A stretch of DNA of 64,000 nt, taken from assembly GCF_020171365.1 (NCBI RefSeq), contig NZ_JAIUZO010000002.1, positions 1,054,001 to 1,118,000 on the forward strand, written 5' to 3'. Under the pieces are notes generated by a model. That model did no database searches and was not told the origin of the DNA. It saw only the letters and a list, made by a program, of their open reading frames with translations. Below, piece by piece: positions 8,199 to 17,359 of this stretch; position 1 is the stretch's first letter; every line of letters begins with the position of its first letter. The DNA is from Qipengyuania gaetbuli. GTDB lineage: Bacteria > Pseudomonadota > Alphaproteobacteria > Sphingomonadales > Sphingomonadaceae. The position numbers and the translations under genes are program-made.

Positions 8199-9806
8199 AT
8201 GACAGCACCCGCTCTCACCACGAAGCTGGACCGCGAGGCGCCCGACGCCAAGGCGCGGTTCGATCACAACAAGGCGCTGGCAGAGGAACTGCGCAAGCAT
8301 GTCGCCGAAGCCGCGCTCGGCGGGCCGGAAAAGCACCGCGAACGGCATGTCAGCCGCGGCAAGCTGCTGCCCCGCGAAAGGGTGGAACGCCTGCTCGATC
8401 CGGGCGCACCCTTCCTCGAGATCGGCCAGTTGGCCGCCAACGGCCTCTACGGCGACGAGATCAGCGGCGCCGGCATGATCGCCGGGATCGGCCGGGTGTC
8501 GGGGCGGCAGGTCATGATCGTGTGCAACGATGCGACCGTCAAAGGCGGCACGTACTATCCGATGACGGTCAAGAAGCACCTGCGTGCGCAGGAGATCGCG
8601 CAGGAGAACCGCTTGCCGTGCATCTACCTCGTGGACAGCGGCGGGGCGAACCTGCCGCACCAGGCTGAGGTCTTCCCCGACCGCGACCATTTCGGGCGCA
8701 TCTTCTTCAACCAGGCGAACATGAGCGCGCTTGGCATTCCCCAGATCGCCTGCGTCATGGGCAGCTGCACTGCGGGCGGTGCCTATGTTCCCGCCATGTC
8801 GGACGAGACTGTGATCGTGCGTGAACAGGGCACGATCTTCCTTGCCGGACCGCCGCTGGTGAAGGCAGCCACCGGCGAGGAAATCAGCGCCGAGGATCTT
8901 GGCGGCGGCGACCTGCACGCCAAGAAATCGGGCGTGGTCGACCACCTCGCCGAAAACGACGAGCACGCGCTCACCATCGTGCGCGATATCGTCAGCCACC
9001 TCGGCGACAATTACGCTGCCGCAAACGGGGTACAATTGGTTGAACCGCGCCCGCCGAAGTTCGACGCGGAAGATCTGTATGCGCTCGTGCCCGAAGACGT
9101 GCGCGCGCCATACGATGTGAAGGAAATTATCGCCCGCCTCGTTGACGGGTCAGAGTTCCACGAATTCAAGGCACATTACGGCAGCACGCTGGTATGCGGC
9201 TTCGCCCATATCTGGGGGATGCCGGTGGCGATCCTGGCCAACAATGGCGTGCTGTTTTCCGAAAGCGCGCAGAAGGGTGCGCATTTCATCGAGCTTGCCT
9301 GCCAGCGCCGTATCCCGTTGCTGTTCCTCCAGAACATTTCCGGTTTCATGGTCGGCGGCAAGTACGAGGCCGAAGGCATTGCCAAGCACGGGGCCAAGCT
9401 GGTCACTGCCGTCGCCACCGCGACCGTGCCCAAGGTCACCGTGGTCATCGGCGGCAGCTTCGGCGCGGGCAATTACGGCATGTGCGGCCGCGCCTACCAG
9501 CCGCGCTTCCTGTTCACCTGGCCCAATGCCCGCATTTCCGTGATGGGCGGCGAGCAGGCGGCCAGCGTCCTGGCGACTGTCCACCGCGACGCCGACAGCT
9601 GGACTCCCGAACAGGCCGAGGAATTCAAGGCCCCGATCCGCCAGAAATACGAGGACGAGGGCAATCCCTATTACGCCACCGCCCGCCTGTGGGACGACGG
9701 CGTGATCGACCCGGTCCAGACCCGCGACGTGCTGGGCCTGGCATTCGCAGCCACTCTGGAAGCACCGATTCCGGAAAAGCCGCAGTTCGGCGTGTTCCGG
9801 ATGTAG
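8199..9806 (+). CDS. mccB: Methylcrotonyl-CoA carboxylase, carboxyltransferase (beta) subunit
   Basis: A 535-residue biotin-dependent carboxyltransferase with the two crotonase-like lobes (about 30-285 and 290-535). It transfers the carboxyl group from biotin to 3-methylcrotonyl-CoA, the step after ivd in leucine catabolism. Typical segments are [33 protein letters not shown] (methylcrotonyl-type), [16 protein letters not shown], and in the second lobe [19 protein letters not shown] and [16 protein letters not shown]. The protein should pair with a biotin carboxylase/biotin carrier alpha subunit (MccA), but no such gene follows; the next gene is an acyltransferase. The alpha subunit must be encoded outside the window. 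Confidence 0.92.
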   Translation: MTAPALTTKLDREAPDAKARFDHNKALAEELRKHVAEAALGGPEKHRERHVSRGKLLPRERVERLLDPGAPFLEIGQLAANGLYGDEISGAGMIAGIGRVSGRQVMIVCNDATVKGGTYYPMTVKKHLRAQEIAQENRLPCIYLVDSGGANLPHQAEVFPDRDHFGRIFFNQANMSALGIPQIACVMGSCTAGGAYVPAMSDETVIVREQGTIFLAGPPLVKAATGEEISAEDLGGGDLHAKKSGVVDHLAENDEHALTIVRDIVSHLGDNYAAANGVQLVEPRPPKFDAEDLYALVPEDVRAPYDVKEIIARLVDGSEFHEFKAHYGSTLVCGFAHIWGMPVAILANNGVLFSESAQKGAHFIELACQRRIPLLFLQNISGFMVGGKYEAEGIAKHGAKLVTAVATATVPKVTVVIGGSFGAGNYGMCGRAYQPRFLFTWPNARISVMGGEQAASVLATVHRDADSWTPEQAEEFKAPIRQKYEDEGNPYYATARLWDDGVIDPVQTRDVLGLAFAATLEAPIPEKPQFGVFRM

Positions 9807-9876
9807 TCGGCAGGAATCCTCGCATCCCTCTCGCATTCCGCTACGTAACTGCTAGGGCTCGCAGGCAGGAGAGAGA

Positions 9877-10503
9877 ATGTCGCAAGCCAATTTCCGGAAG
9901 CCTTCGCTTCTGAGCCGCATCGTGCGGCGCATCATCATGGTGCTCTACCGCTGGAAGGGCTGGAAGCTGGATGGGCACCTGCCCGACCTGCCCAAATTCG
10001 TCATCGCCGGCGCTCCGCATACCTCGAACTGGGATTTCGTCTTCTTCATCGGGGCGACGGCGGAAGAGGGCGTGCAGCCCAATTTCATGGGCAAGCACAC
10101 GCTGTTCCAGGGGATGATGAGGAATTTCATGTTCGACATGGGCGGCATTCCCATCGACCGCACCAAGCGCAGCAATGTGGTCGAGCAGGTCGCCGCCGAA
10201 TTCGAACGGCGCGACCGCCTTGCGCTGGTCATCGCGGCAGAGGGCACGCGCAGCTCGAACGGCGAATGGAAATCGGGTTTCTACAACATCGCGCGGGCAG
10301 CGAACGTGCCGATCGTTCCGGCCTGGGTGTGCAACGAGCGACGCATACTCGGCTTCGGCCCGGCCATCGTGCCGACCGCCGATTACGGCGAGACGCTGCT
10401 TGAAATCGCGCGCTTCATGCGCTCGAAACTGCCGGATTACGAACGTTACAAGGTTCTGGAGGCCCAGGCGCTGGGCCTGATCGAGGAGGCGAAAACCGCA
10501 TGA
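9877..10503 (+). CDS. Lysophospholipid acyltransferase (PlsC-like) family protein
   Basis: A 208-residue membrane-associated acyltransferase. The catalytic HX4D motif is seen as HTSNWD (residues about 49-54), followed by GGIPIDRTKRSN and the substrate-binding AAEGTRS block. The pattern is closer to the compact subgroup annotated as 1-acyl-sn-glycerol-3-phosphate acyltransferase-like than to PlsC itself, so the acceptor is uncertain. AGGAGAGAG directly precedes the ATG. It overlaps the next gene (ATGA), a DUF1295 membrane protein, suggesting a joint lipid role. It is a small two-gene unit distinct from the leucine genes upstream, from which it is separated by 70 bases. Confidence 0.85.
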   Translation: MSQANFRKPSLLSRIVRRIIMVLYRWKGWKLDGHLPDLPKFVIAGAPHTSNWDFVFFIGATAEEGVQPNFMGKHTLFQGMMRNFMFDMGGIPIDRTKRSNVVEQVAAEFERRDRLALVIAAEGTRSSNGEWKSGFYNIARAANVPIVPAWVCNERRILGFGPAIVPTADYGETLLEIARFMRSKLPDYERYKVLEAQALGLIEEAKTA

Positions 10504-11297
10504 TCGATGCCCTGCTTGCCAATGCCGCGATCCTGGTCGGCGTGGTGCTCATCCTGTGGGTGATTTCCGTCCAGATCGACGATGTGTCCTTCATCGATTC
10601 CTTCTGGGGCGCAGGCATGGCCCTGATGGCCTTTGCCAGCTGGATGCAGCTTGCCCAGCCGGGCGCCCTTGCCAACCTGCTGCTGGCGATGACGGCCGCC
10701 TGGGGCCTCAGGCTCGGCATCTACCTGCTGCGCCGCTGGCGCGCGGAAGGCGAGGACAAGCGCTATGAACGCATGCTGCGCAAGGACCGCGAGAAAGGCC
10801 GCTTCGCCATCGCCGCGCTGACGAAGGTCTGGCTGGGGCAGGCAGTCCTGCTGTTCCTCGTCTCCTCCCCAGCACAGCTGGGTATCCTCAGCAGCGCGGA
10901 ACCCGCCCCGATCACCTTCATCGCCTGGGCTGGTATCGCCCTCTACCTAGTGGGCATTTTCTTCGAATGGGTCGGCGACTGGCAGCTGGCGAAGTTCAAG
11001 GCCGATCCGGCCAACAAGGGCCAGGTGATGGACCGCGGGCTGTGGCGCTATACCCGCCACCCCAACTATTTCGGCGATGCCTGTGCCTGGTGGGGCATCT
11101 GGCTGGTCGCGGCGAGCATCGCCTGGGAAGTGGCGGCGCTGACCGTCGCCGGTCCGCTGTTCCTCACCTTCACGCTGGTGAAGTGGTCGGGCGCGGCGCT
11201 GCTGGAAAAGGGCATGAAGCATTCGCGCCCCGGTTACGAGGAATACAAGCGCCGCACATCGGCCTTCATTCCGTGGCCGCCGCGCTCCGCCGCCTGA
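10500..11297 (+). CDS. DUF1295 membrane protein (steroid 5-alpha-reductase-like fold)
   Basis: A 265-residue polytopic protein with about six hydrophobic segments. The C-terminal half carries the family motif RGLWRYTRHPNYFGDACAWW, shared by DUF1295, isoprenylcysteine methyltransferases and steroid 5-alpha reductases, which use NADPH or SAM on lipid substrates. The precise reaction is unknown. The near N-terminal FIDSFWGAG segment is also conserved in DUF1295. Translation is probably coupled to the acyltransferase upstream through the ATGA overlap. A reductase or modifying enzyme for lipids is the reasonable inference. Confidence 0.85.
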   Translation: MIDALLANAAILVGVVLILWVISVQIDDVSFIDSFWGAGMALMAFASWMQLAQPGALANLLLAMTAAWGLRLGIYLLRRWRAEGEDKRYERMLRKDREKGRFAIAALTKVWLGQAVLLFLVSSPAQLGILSSAEPAPITFIAWAGIALYLVGIFFEWVGDWQLAKFKADPANKGQVMDRGLWRYTRHPNYFGDACAWWGIWLVAASIAWEVAALTVAGPLFLTFTLVKWSGAALLEKGMKHSRPGYEEYKRRTSAFIPWPPRSAA

Positions 11298-11388
11298 AAA
11301 AACCGCCTTTTTCGCACCAATGCTCTGGCACCCGCGGCTCGCGGACACTATCCTGTATGCCAATGACCGACCAACCGGCCCGCCGCGC

Positions 11389-12015
11389 ATGAACACGCCC
11401 GACCTCAGGCAGGAACGGGCGCGCCTTGCCGCCTATGCCATGGACCTTACCGGTCGGCGCGGGGGCGAGGTTACGCCGGAAATCCTTGCGGCAGAGGTCG
11501 GCGTTTCCCGGGCGCGCATCGAGGCGATCTTCCCCGAGGAATCGGACCTGTTCGATGCGGTGGTCGAACTCTGGTTCGAACCCCATGTCGCGATCATGGA
11601 AGAAGTGCTGGCAAGCGACCTGCCGCCCAACCGCAAGTTCTACGAATTCTACGTCCGCCGCTTCCGCCGCAACCGCGCGGAATTCCGGCGCGACCCGTCC
11701 GCCTTCGCCGTATTGTGCGAACTGGGTGCGCGGCGGTTCGAACGCGTGCGCAGCTTCGTCGACCTTGCCGACCATTACCTGTGCGAACTGATTGCCGAAG
11801 CGCAGGCCGAAGGGCACTTCCCGGGGCTGGACATCGACCGCGCGCTCACGCTGATCAACCAGATGACCGTGGCCTATACCAGTCCCGACCTGCTGCAGAC
11901 GGTCGACGAGCGGCTGACCGAGGACAAGCTCGCCGCCATCATCGACACGCTCTTTGCCGGCCTTTCCGCGGCCGACGGCGGTGCCTCCGGCGTGAGCGGC
12001 CTGCGTCCGGCGTGA
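11389..12015 (+). CDS. TetR/AcrR-family transcriptional regulator
   Basis: A 208-residue protein with an N-terminal helix-turn-helix (about residues 8-55; ILAAEVGVSRARIEAIFP is the recognition region) and an all-helical C-terminal ligand domain. The HTH is a little diverged from classical TetR, but the overall length and architecture fit. The start is the ATG at 11389; a frame upstream is open but lacks family similarity. Targets are unknown; likely candidates are the lipid genes immediately upstream, since the gene is close to them on the same strand. Its stop overlaps a GTG that begins a truncated glycosyltransferase frame. Confidence 0.78.
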   Translation: MNTPDLRQERARLAAYAMDLTGRRGGEVTPEILAAEVGVSRARIEAIFPEESDLFDAVVELWFEPHVAIMEEVLASDLPPNRKFYEFYVRRFRRNRAEFRRDPSAFAVLCELGARRFERVRSFVDLADHYLCELIAEAQAEGHFPGLDIDRALTLINQMTVAYTSPDLLQTVDERLTEDKLAAIIDTLFAGLSAADGGASGVSGLRPA

Positions 12016-12173
12016 GCGGGAACGCGCGAAGTCGCCGAATCCTTTTCATCGGCCTAAACTATGCGCCCGAACCGATCGGCATCGGGCCCTATAGCGCAGG
12101 GCTGATGGAAGCGCTGGCGGAGCGGGGCCACACGGTCCACGCGGTGGTCGGAAACGACACGGGAGGGGATTAA
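12012..12173 (+). pseudogene. N-terminal remnant of a WcaI-like/GT4 glycosyltransferase
   Basis: A frame of 53 codons beginning at the GTG that overlaps the TetR stop. It encodes RRILFIGLNYAPEPIGIG then PYSAGLMEALAERGHTVHA, which is the beta1-loop-alpha1 nucleotide-sugar fold start of colanic-acid WcaI-type family 4 glycosyltransferases (normally about 400 residues). After about 45 good residues the frame runs into NDTGGD and stops inside a hairpin. The rest of the gene is absent; dcd begins 48 bases later. The remnant has no stop codons or frameshift, and its codon use matches the neighbours, so the deletion is probably recent or the short product is tolerated. Confidence 0.75.
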
Positions 12174-12184
12174 ACGCCCCTCCC
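12161..12184 (+). terminator. Perfect 8-bp hairpin between glycosyltransferase remnant and dcd
   Basis: GGGAGGGG (12161-12168) pairs perfectly with CCCCTCCC (12177-12184) across an eight-base loop that contains the TAA stop of the remnant. There is no T tract, so it is a terminator-like or mRNA-stabilising hairpin rather than a proven terminator. Confidence 0.5.
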
Positions 12185-12221
12185 GCTTGCCCGAGCGGCG
12201 CGGGTGGGGAATCACACTGAC

Positions 12222-12776
12222 ATGGCGATTCTTTCCGACAAGTGGATCCGCGACAAGGCGCTCAACGAAGGCATGATCGAGCCTTTCGTCGAAGCGCAGC
12301 GCCGCGAAGGCTGCATTTCCTACGGGCTGTCGAGCTATGGCTACGACGCGCGCGTCGCGCCCGAGTTCAAGATCTTCACCAATGTCGACAGCGCGGTGGT
12401 CGATCCCAAGGATTTTGCCAGCAACAGCTTCGTCGATCGCGATACCGACGTCTGCGTGATCCCGCCCAACAGCTTCGCGCTCGCCCGCACGGTCGAATAT
12501 TTCCGCATCCCTGAGGACGTGCTGGTCATCTGCCTCGGCAAGAGCACCTATGCGCGCTGCGGCATTATCGTGAATGTCACCCCGCTCGAACCGGGCTGGG
12601 AAGGCCATGTCACGCTGGAGTTCTCGAACACCACGCCGCTGCCGGCCAAGATCTACGCCAACGAAGGCGCGTGCCAGTTCCTGTTCCTCAAGGGTAACGA
12701 GCGGCCCGAAGTGACCTATGCCGACCGCGCGGGCAAATACATGGGCCAGCGCGGGGTGACCCTGCCGCGGCTGTGA
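12222..12776 (+). CDS. dcd: dCTP deaminase
   Basis: A 184-residue enzyme that converts dCTP to dUTP for thymidylate synthesis and acts as a trimer in the cytoplasm. Characteristic segments are [13 protein letters not shown] near residue 33, [12 protein letters not shown] with the conserved serine-threonine-arginine, [14 protein letters not shown] containing the catalytic glutamate, and GVTLPRL at the C-terminus. The start ATG at 12222 gives the usual [11 protein letters not shown]-terminus; an in-frame ATG at 12204 would add six atypical residues. The stop overlaps the GTG of the thioesterase gene (GTGA). Confidence 0.95.
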   Translation: MAILSDKWIRDKALNEGMIEPFVEAQRREGCISYGLSSYGYDARVAPEFKIFTNVDSAVVDPKDFASNSFVDRDTDVCVIPPNSFALARTVEYFRIPEDVLVICLGKSTYARCGIIVNVTPLEPGWEGHVTLEFSNTTPLPAKIYANEGACQFLFLKGNERPEVTYADRAGKYMGQRGVTLPRL

Positions 12777-13558
12777 GCATTGCCCGCTTCCCCTTCTGGC
12801 GCGTAGTGCCGGGCGAGCGGAGCGGCGAATATATCCTTCCCGTCACCCGTCCGGCGACAGTCGGTCCCGAAGGCGCGCCGCACGTCATGGGCGGGGCCTC
12901 GCTCGCGGCGGCGGTCGATGCGCTGCAATTGGAAAGCGACCAGCCCTTGCTGTGGGCGCAGGTCCAGTTCCTTGCCCCGACCCAGCATGCCGAGGAGCTG
13001 GTGATCACCTGCGACCAGTACGGCGGCGGTCAGTCGGTGGGGCAGTGGTTCGCCGACATTCGCTCTAACGGCAGGCTGGTGCAACGGATCAATGCCGCAC
13101 TCGGCGCGCGCGAACCGAGCGAGCAGCGCATCTTCGCCGTCATGCCCGATGTGCCGGGCCCCGATGCCTGCGAAGGAAAACCGCCGGACCACAACGGCTT
13201 CGACGACAATCTCGTCGGGCAGATGGAGCGGCGGACTGCCGTAGAGAATCCCGACCGCGGATACGAGGCTGTGTGGAGCCGCTCGAAAGCGGGCTTCGCG
13301 ATCGACGCGTGCTGGCTGGCGATGGTGTCGGACTTCTTCCTCGGCGCGCATCCCGCGACCCGCGGCGGATCGAGCCTCGACGACATGTTCCGCTTCATTC
13401 AAGGCGCCGAGCCGGGCTGGGTTCTCAGCGTTACCGAACTCGCCGCCTTCGACCGCGGCGCGGTGAGCGGGCAGGCCCGCCATTTCGCCGAGGACGGGCG
13501 GCTGCTGGCGATCTCGAGCCAGACCGGCGTGCTGCCGCGAATCCCCCGCGCGCCCTAA
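12773..13558 (+). CDS. Acyl-CoA thioesterase, TesB-like double hot-dog
   Basis: A 261-residue protein resembling TesB/thioesterase-superfamily proteins that hydrolyse acyl-CoA. The N-terminal hot-dog half has [15 protein letters not shown] and the C-terminal half [17 protein letters not shown] followed by [10 protein letters not shown], with a C-terminal [20 protein letters not shown], the usual ending of this family. The start is GTG overlapping the dcd stop, so it is cotranscribed with dcd although the functions are unrelated. The substrate is unknown. It precedes a putative enoyl reductase by 55 bases, so a lipid or acyl-CoA context is plausible. Confidence 0.82.
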   Translation: MSIARFPFWRVVPGERSGEYILPVTRPATVGPEGAPHVMGGASLAAAVDALQLESDQPLLWAQVQFLAPTQHAEELVITCDQYGGGQSVGQWFADIRSNGRLVQRINAALGAREPSEQRIFAVMPDVPGPDACEGKPPDHNGFDDNLVGQMERRTAVENPDRGYEAVWSRSKAGFAIDACWLAMVSDFFLGAHPATRGGSSLDDMFRFIQGAEPGWVLSVTELAAFDRGAVSGQARHFAEDGRLLAISSQTGVLPRIPRAP

Positions 13559-13613
13559 CGTCTTTGACTCTCTGGCCGCCCACGCGCATTCAGGCGGGCA
13601 AAGGAGAGAACCC

Positions 13614-14789
13614 ATGGCTGACACCGAATTCGACATCATCGTCTATGGCGCCACCGGCTATACCGGCCGCCTCGTCGCCGAACATTTCGTGCGCGAATAC
13701 GGCGGCAAGGACGGCGGGCCGAAATGGGCCATGGCCGGCCGCAGCATGGACAAGCTGGAAGCGGTGCGCGACGAGATCGGTGCGCCCGGGTCGACCCCGC
13801 TGGTGGTCGCCGATGCCGACGATCCGGCAAGCCTCGAGGCCATGTGCAACCGCACCAAGGTCGTGCTGACCACGGTCGGCCCCTACCAGCTCTATGGCGA
13901 CGCGCTGGTCGCAGCCTGCGTCAAGACCGGCACCGACTATGCCGATTTGTGCGGCGAGCCGGTCTGGATGCGCCAGAAGATCGACGAGCACATGGAAGCC
14001 GCCAAGGCCAGCGGCGCGCGGATCTGCTTCTCATCCGGCTTCGATTCCATCCCCTTCGACCTCGGCGTGCTGATGGCGCAGAAGGTCGCCAAGGAGCGGT
14101 TCGGCAAGCCCGCACCGCGCATCAAGGGGCGCGTGCGCGGCATGGCGGGCGGCGCGTCGGGCGGCACGGTCGCCAGCCTGACCGAGACGATGAAGGCAGT
14201 GGCGCGCAATCCCAAGCTGATCTCGATCCTCAAGAGCAGCTTCGGCCTGACGCCCGGCTTCGAAGGACCCGACCAGCCCTCGGGCCTCGTGCCGCGCTAC
14301 GAGGAGAAGCTCGGCAAATGGGCCGCGCCTTTCGTCATGGCACCGATCAACACCAAGAACGTCCACCGGACGAACTTCCTGCTCGGCCACCCCTATGGCG
14401 AGGACTTCCGCTATGACGAGATGGTGCTGACCAGCCCCGGCGATGCCGGCAAGGCAGCCGCAAGCGCGCTCGCCGACATGATGAAGAACCCCTTCGGCGC
14501 CAAGCCGCCCAAGCCGGGCGAAGGCCCGACGCCGGAAGAGCGCGAGAACGGGTTCTACGACGTGCTGTTCATCGCCGAGATGCCCGACGGCGAGACGCTG
14601 CACTATGCGGTCAAGGGCAAGTACGATCCGGGCTACGGCTCGACCAGCCGCATGCTCGGCGAAACCGGCATGGCGCTGCTCGACTGCAAGGCCGAAGGCG
14701 GGGTCGGCACGCCCGGCTCGTTCCTCGGCGAAGCGCTGGTCGAGCGGCTGCGCGAGCACGCCGCCCTGACCTTTGCCGTCGAGGATTGA
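13614..14789 (+). CDS. Saccharopine dehydrogenase-like / trans-acting enoyl reductase family protein
   Basis: A 391-residue NAD(P)-dependent oxidoreductase. The N-terminal Rossmann motif is IIVYGATGYTGRLVAE; further family segments are TTVGPYQLYGDALVAAC, DYADLCGEP and CFSSGFDSIPFDLGV. This set matches the mycobacterial trans-acting enoyl reductase group (Rv2449c/Rv2953-like) rather than true saccharopine dehydrogenases. In mycobacteria Rv2953 reduces a double bond in phthiocerol and phenolphthiocerol lipids (family knowledge); a substrate in this organism cannot be inferred. AGGAGAG precedes the ATG. The gene converges on the TonB receptor gene with a six-base gap. Confidence 0.85.
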   Translation: MADTEFDIIVYGATGYTGRLVAEHFVREYGGKDGGPKWAMAGRSMDKLEAVRDEIGAPGSTPLVVADADDPASLEAMCNRTKVVLTTVGPYQLYGDALVAACVKTGTDYADLCGEPVWMRQKIDEHMEAAKASGARICFSSGFDSIPFDLGVLMAQKVAKERFGKPAPRIKGRVRGMAGGASGGTVASLTETMKAVARNPKLISILKSSFGLTPGFEGPDQPSGLVPRYEEKLGKWAAPFVMAPINTKNVHRTNFLLGHPYGEDFRYDEMVLTSPGDAGKAAASALADMMKNPFGAKPPKPGEGPTPEERENGFYDVLFIAEMPDGETLHYAVKGKYDPGYGSTSRMLGETGMALLDCKAEGGVGTPGSFLGEALVERLREHAALTFAVED

Positions 14790-14795
14790 GCGGGA

Positions 14796-16976
14796 TCAGT
14801 AGCTGAAGCGCAGGCTCGCCGAGATATTGCGCCCGGGCAGGGGCACGAAATCCTTGGTGAAGCTTGCGTGACGGCGGCCGCTGACGTCGAAGATATTCTC
14901 CGCCTTCAGGATCACGCTGACCGACGGCTCGGTGCGTAGCGGGCGCCAGGTGGCAACCGCGTTGACGAAGGTGAAGTCCTCGGTTTCGGTTTCGAACGGC
15001 GCCACCTTGCGCTGCGCGCCGTACCATTCGACCTCGCCGCGAAGCTCGAAATCGCCGCTCGTCGCTTCGAGCGCACCCATCAGGCTGACCGGCGGGATGC
15101 GCGGGACCGGCGTGCCGTCGGACAGTTCGGCCTCGACATATTCGCCGCGCAGGTCGGCGGCGAGGGCAAGCGAGCCCGTGTCGAGGAAGCGCCAGATCAG
15201 CTCGCCTTCGAGGCCCTGGTAAGTCGCATCCTGCTGGAGATAGACGAAGACCGGCAGATCGTCCTCTTCCGCGCCGGTTTCGGACAGGTAGATGTAATCG
15301 TCGAACCAGTTCTTGAACGCGGCGAGGCTGAATTCGAAATCGCCCATGGTGCCGCGTGCGAACAATTCCGCACCCCAGGCGCGTTCGACGCCAAGGTCCG
15401 GATCGCCGATCTCGAAGGCCTGCGTCGCGATGTGCGGACCGTCGGAGAACAGTTCCTCCGCGCTCGGTGCGCGGGCCACGCGTGACAAATTGATGCCGGC
15501 GCGGAAGGCCTGCGGGCCGTCATAGGCAAGGCCGATCGCGCCCGAGAAAGTGTCGAAATTGCGCTCCAGCCCGAGGAAGGTGGAATCGACCGTGGTGGTC
15601 TCGAACCGCGCCGCGCCTTCGAGCTGGACCGGGCCGTCGCCATATTCCTGCAAGGCGAACAGGGCGAACTGCTCGGTCCGGTTAGGGGCGACATAGGCTT
15701 CCTCGCCCTCGGCGAAGAAGTCGCGGAAATAGTACTGCGTGCCGATCGAACCGCGCCAGCGGCCGTTCGGGTTCTGCACCAGTTCGGCGCGGGCCTCGAT
15801 ACCCTGCACGTCGAAGGTCGTGCCGACTTCGGCACCTTCGAACTCGGTGTGTGTGTAATCGGAATAGCCGGCGCGGATCTTCAGCTTCTCGAACAGGCCT
15901 TCGCCAAGGTAGATGTCGCCGCGCATGTCGGCGCGGTACTGGCGCAGGCCGATGTTGACGGTTTCCGGACCCTCTTCCCCGGCCTCGGCTTCGCTGCCTT
16001 CTTCCTCGCCCTCGTGGTGGCCCGCACCGGGGCGGATGGGGATGCCGTAGAAAGTGTCGTAGATGCCGAAGGACACGCCGAGGCTCGACTGGTCACGGAA
16101 GAAGGCAAGGCCGCCATTGGCCGTCCAGGTTTCCGTGCCGCTGTTGAACAGCTTGCCTTCTGCCAGCGCGAGTTCGCGCAGTTCCTCGGCCTCGCCGAGA
16201 TTGCCTTCGTCCTCTTCCTCGTCGGCTTCGGCGAGCAGTTCGGCACGCAGTTCGGGCGCCACGAGGAAGCCGGGCACGCTCAAATCGTCGGTAGTGCGAT
16301 AGGAGCCGTCGGCATGGGCGACGAAGCCGCCGCCCAGCGGCACGTCGAAGGACGCGCCGCCTTCGCGAAGGTCGCTGACCGTGTCGGCGCGCACGATGGC
16401 ATCGACATGGAACGCCTCGTTCGGGACGCGGCGCGGAATGCGCTTGTCGATCACGTTGACCGCGCCGCCGATTGCCTGGCTGCCGTAAAGGAGGACGGCG
16501 GGGCCGCGCAGGACTTCGATGCTCTCTGCGGTCAGCGGATCGATGGAGACGGCGTGGTCGGCCGAAGTGTTGGACACGTCGATCGCGCCGATGCCGTCGA
16601 CCAGCACCTTGACGCGCTCGCCCGAAAAACCGCGCAGCACGGGGCGCGAGGCGCCGGGGGCAAAGCCGCTGGCGGAAACGCCGGGCACGCTATTGAGCAC
16701 TTCGCCGAGCTGGCCGTCGAGATTGGCGTCGAGCGCTGCACCTTCGACGACGCTGGTCCCGGCGAGCAGGTCGAACTGGCGCAGTCCAGCCGCAGTGACC
16801 ACGATGGTCCCGCGCGAATCCATGCGGCGGTCGTGGAGATCGTCCTCCACCTGCTCCTGCGTCACCTGGTCATCGGCAGGCGGCGCGGACGCGTCCTGGG
16901 CCAGCGCAGGCTGGGCCGCGGCAATCGCGATCAGGGACAGGGAGGCGGCGAGGGGGCGTTTGGTCTGATACAACAT
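14796..16976 (-). CDS. TonB-dependent outer-membrane receptor, possibly zinc type
   Basis: A 726-residue receptor with a signal peptide (1 to about 27, cleavage after ALA), a plug domain (about 55-180, starting GTIVVTAAGL and including RPVLRGFSGERVKVLVDG and EVLRGPAVLLYGSQAIGG) and a beta-barrel ending in SASLRFSY. Two unusual loops are visible: a strongly acidic one at about 249-266 and a His/Glu-rich one at about 320-337, directly after YGIPIRPGAGHH. Zinc receptors of the ZnuD type carry a similar YGIP-plus-His/acid loop, so metal (zinc) uptake is a reasonable inference. The ATG at 16976 is chosen because it begins the signal peptide; 16988 is the alternative. No Zur site or zinc ABC genes were seen next to it. 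Confidence 0.88.
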   Translation of the reverse strand: MLYQTKRPLAASLSLIAIAAAQPALAQDASAPPADDQVTQEQVEDDLHDRRMDSRGTIVVTAAGLRQFDLLAGTSVVEGAALDANLDGQLGEVLNSVPGVSASGFAPGASRPVLRGFSGERVKVLVDGIGAIDVSNTSADHAVSIDPLTAESIEVLRGPAVLLYGSQAIGGAVNVIDKRIPRRVPNEAFHVDAIVRADTVSDLREGGASFDVPLGGGFVAHADGSYRTTDDLSVPGFLVAPELRAELLAEADEEEDEGNLGEAEELRELALAEGKLFNSGTETWTANGGLAFFRDQSSLGVSFGIYDTFYGIPIRPGAGHHEGEEEGSEAEAGEEGPETVNIGLRQYRADMRGDIYLGEGLFEKLKIRAGYSDYTHTEFEGAEVGTTFDVQGIEARAELVQNPNGRWRGSIGTQYYFRDFFAEGEEAYVAPNRTEQFALFALQEYGDGPVQLEGAARFETTTVDSTFLGLERNFDTFSGAIGLAYDGPQAFRAGINLSRVARAPSAEELFSDGPHIATQAFEIGDPDLGVERAWGAELFARGTMGDFEFSLAAFKNWFDDYIYLSETGAEEDDLPVFVYLQQDATYQGLEGELIWRFLDTGSLALAADLRGEYVEAELSDGTPVPRIPPVSLMGALEATSGDFELRGEVEWYGAQRKVAPFETETEDFTFVNAVATWRPLRTEPSVSVILKAENIFDVSGRRHASFTKDFVPLPGRNISASLRFSY

Positions 16977-17087
16977 ATCGCGCCACATAGCGCCCGATCC
17001 GCCTGTTTCAAGCACAATCCGCCAAATGTGCACGCGGCACGACGAACGACTTGCGTGTCGTCCGGATACATATCGATGTCGGGAAAA

Positions 17088-17162
17088 TGGAGCGGGCGAG
17101 GCGATTCGAACGCCCGACCCCAACCTTGGCAAGGTTGTGCTCTACCCCTGAGCTACGCCCGC
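17088..17162 (-). tRNA. tRNA-Gly (anticodon GCC)
   Basis: A 75-nt cloverleaf on the minus strand. The acceptor stem GCGGGCG/CGCCCGC is perfect (17156-17162 with 17092-17098), the discriminator is T and the CCA end is encoded (17088-17090). The anticodon stem CAACC/GGTTG flanks the loop TTGCCAA with anticodon GCC at 17128-17130. D-arm and T-arm (GTTCGAATC) are intact. Confidence 0.97.
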
Positions 17163-17359
17163 TCACTGGCGCTCTACCGAACCGCAAGGCCCGGTGGGGA
17201 GGCGCGCAACTAGCAACGCCTCTTGAGTCCCGCAAGAGAAAAAATGCAGCTTTTTTGGCCCTGCCCGGCCCGCCCTTGTGCAGGCGCTGCAGGTCCTTCA
17301 CATTTGGCCAAGAAGGCCCACATGGGGCGAAACGAATTCATCCAGGAAAGGCGGTTTCA

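Noticed and set aside
16977..17132. Upstream extension of the TonB receptor frame through the tRNA gene
   Set aside because: The tRNA-Gly cloverleaf occupies this region and the signal peptide begins at 16976.
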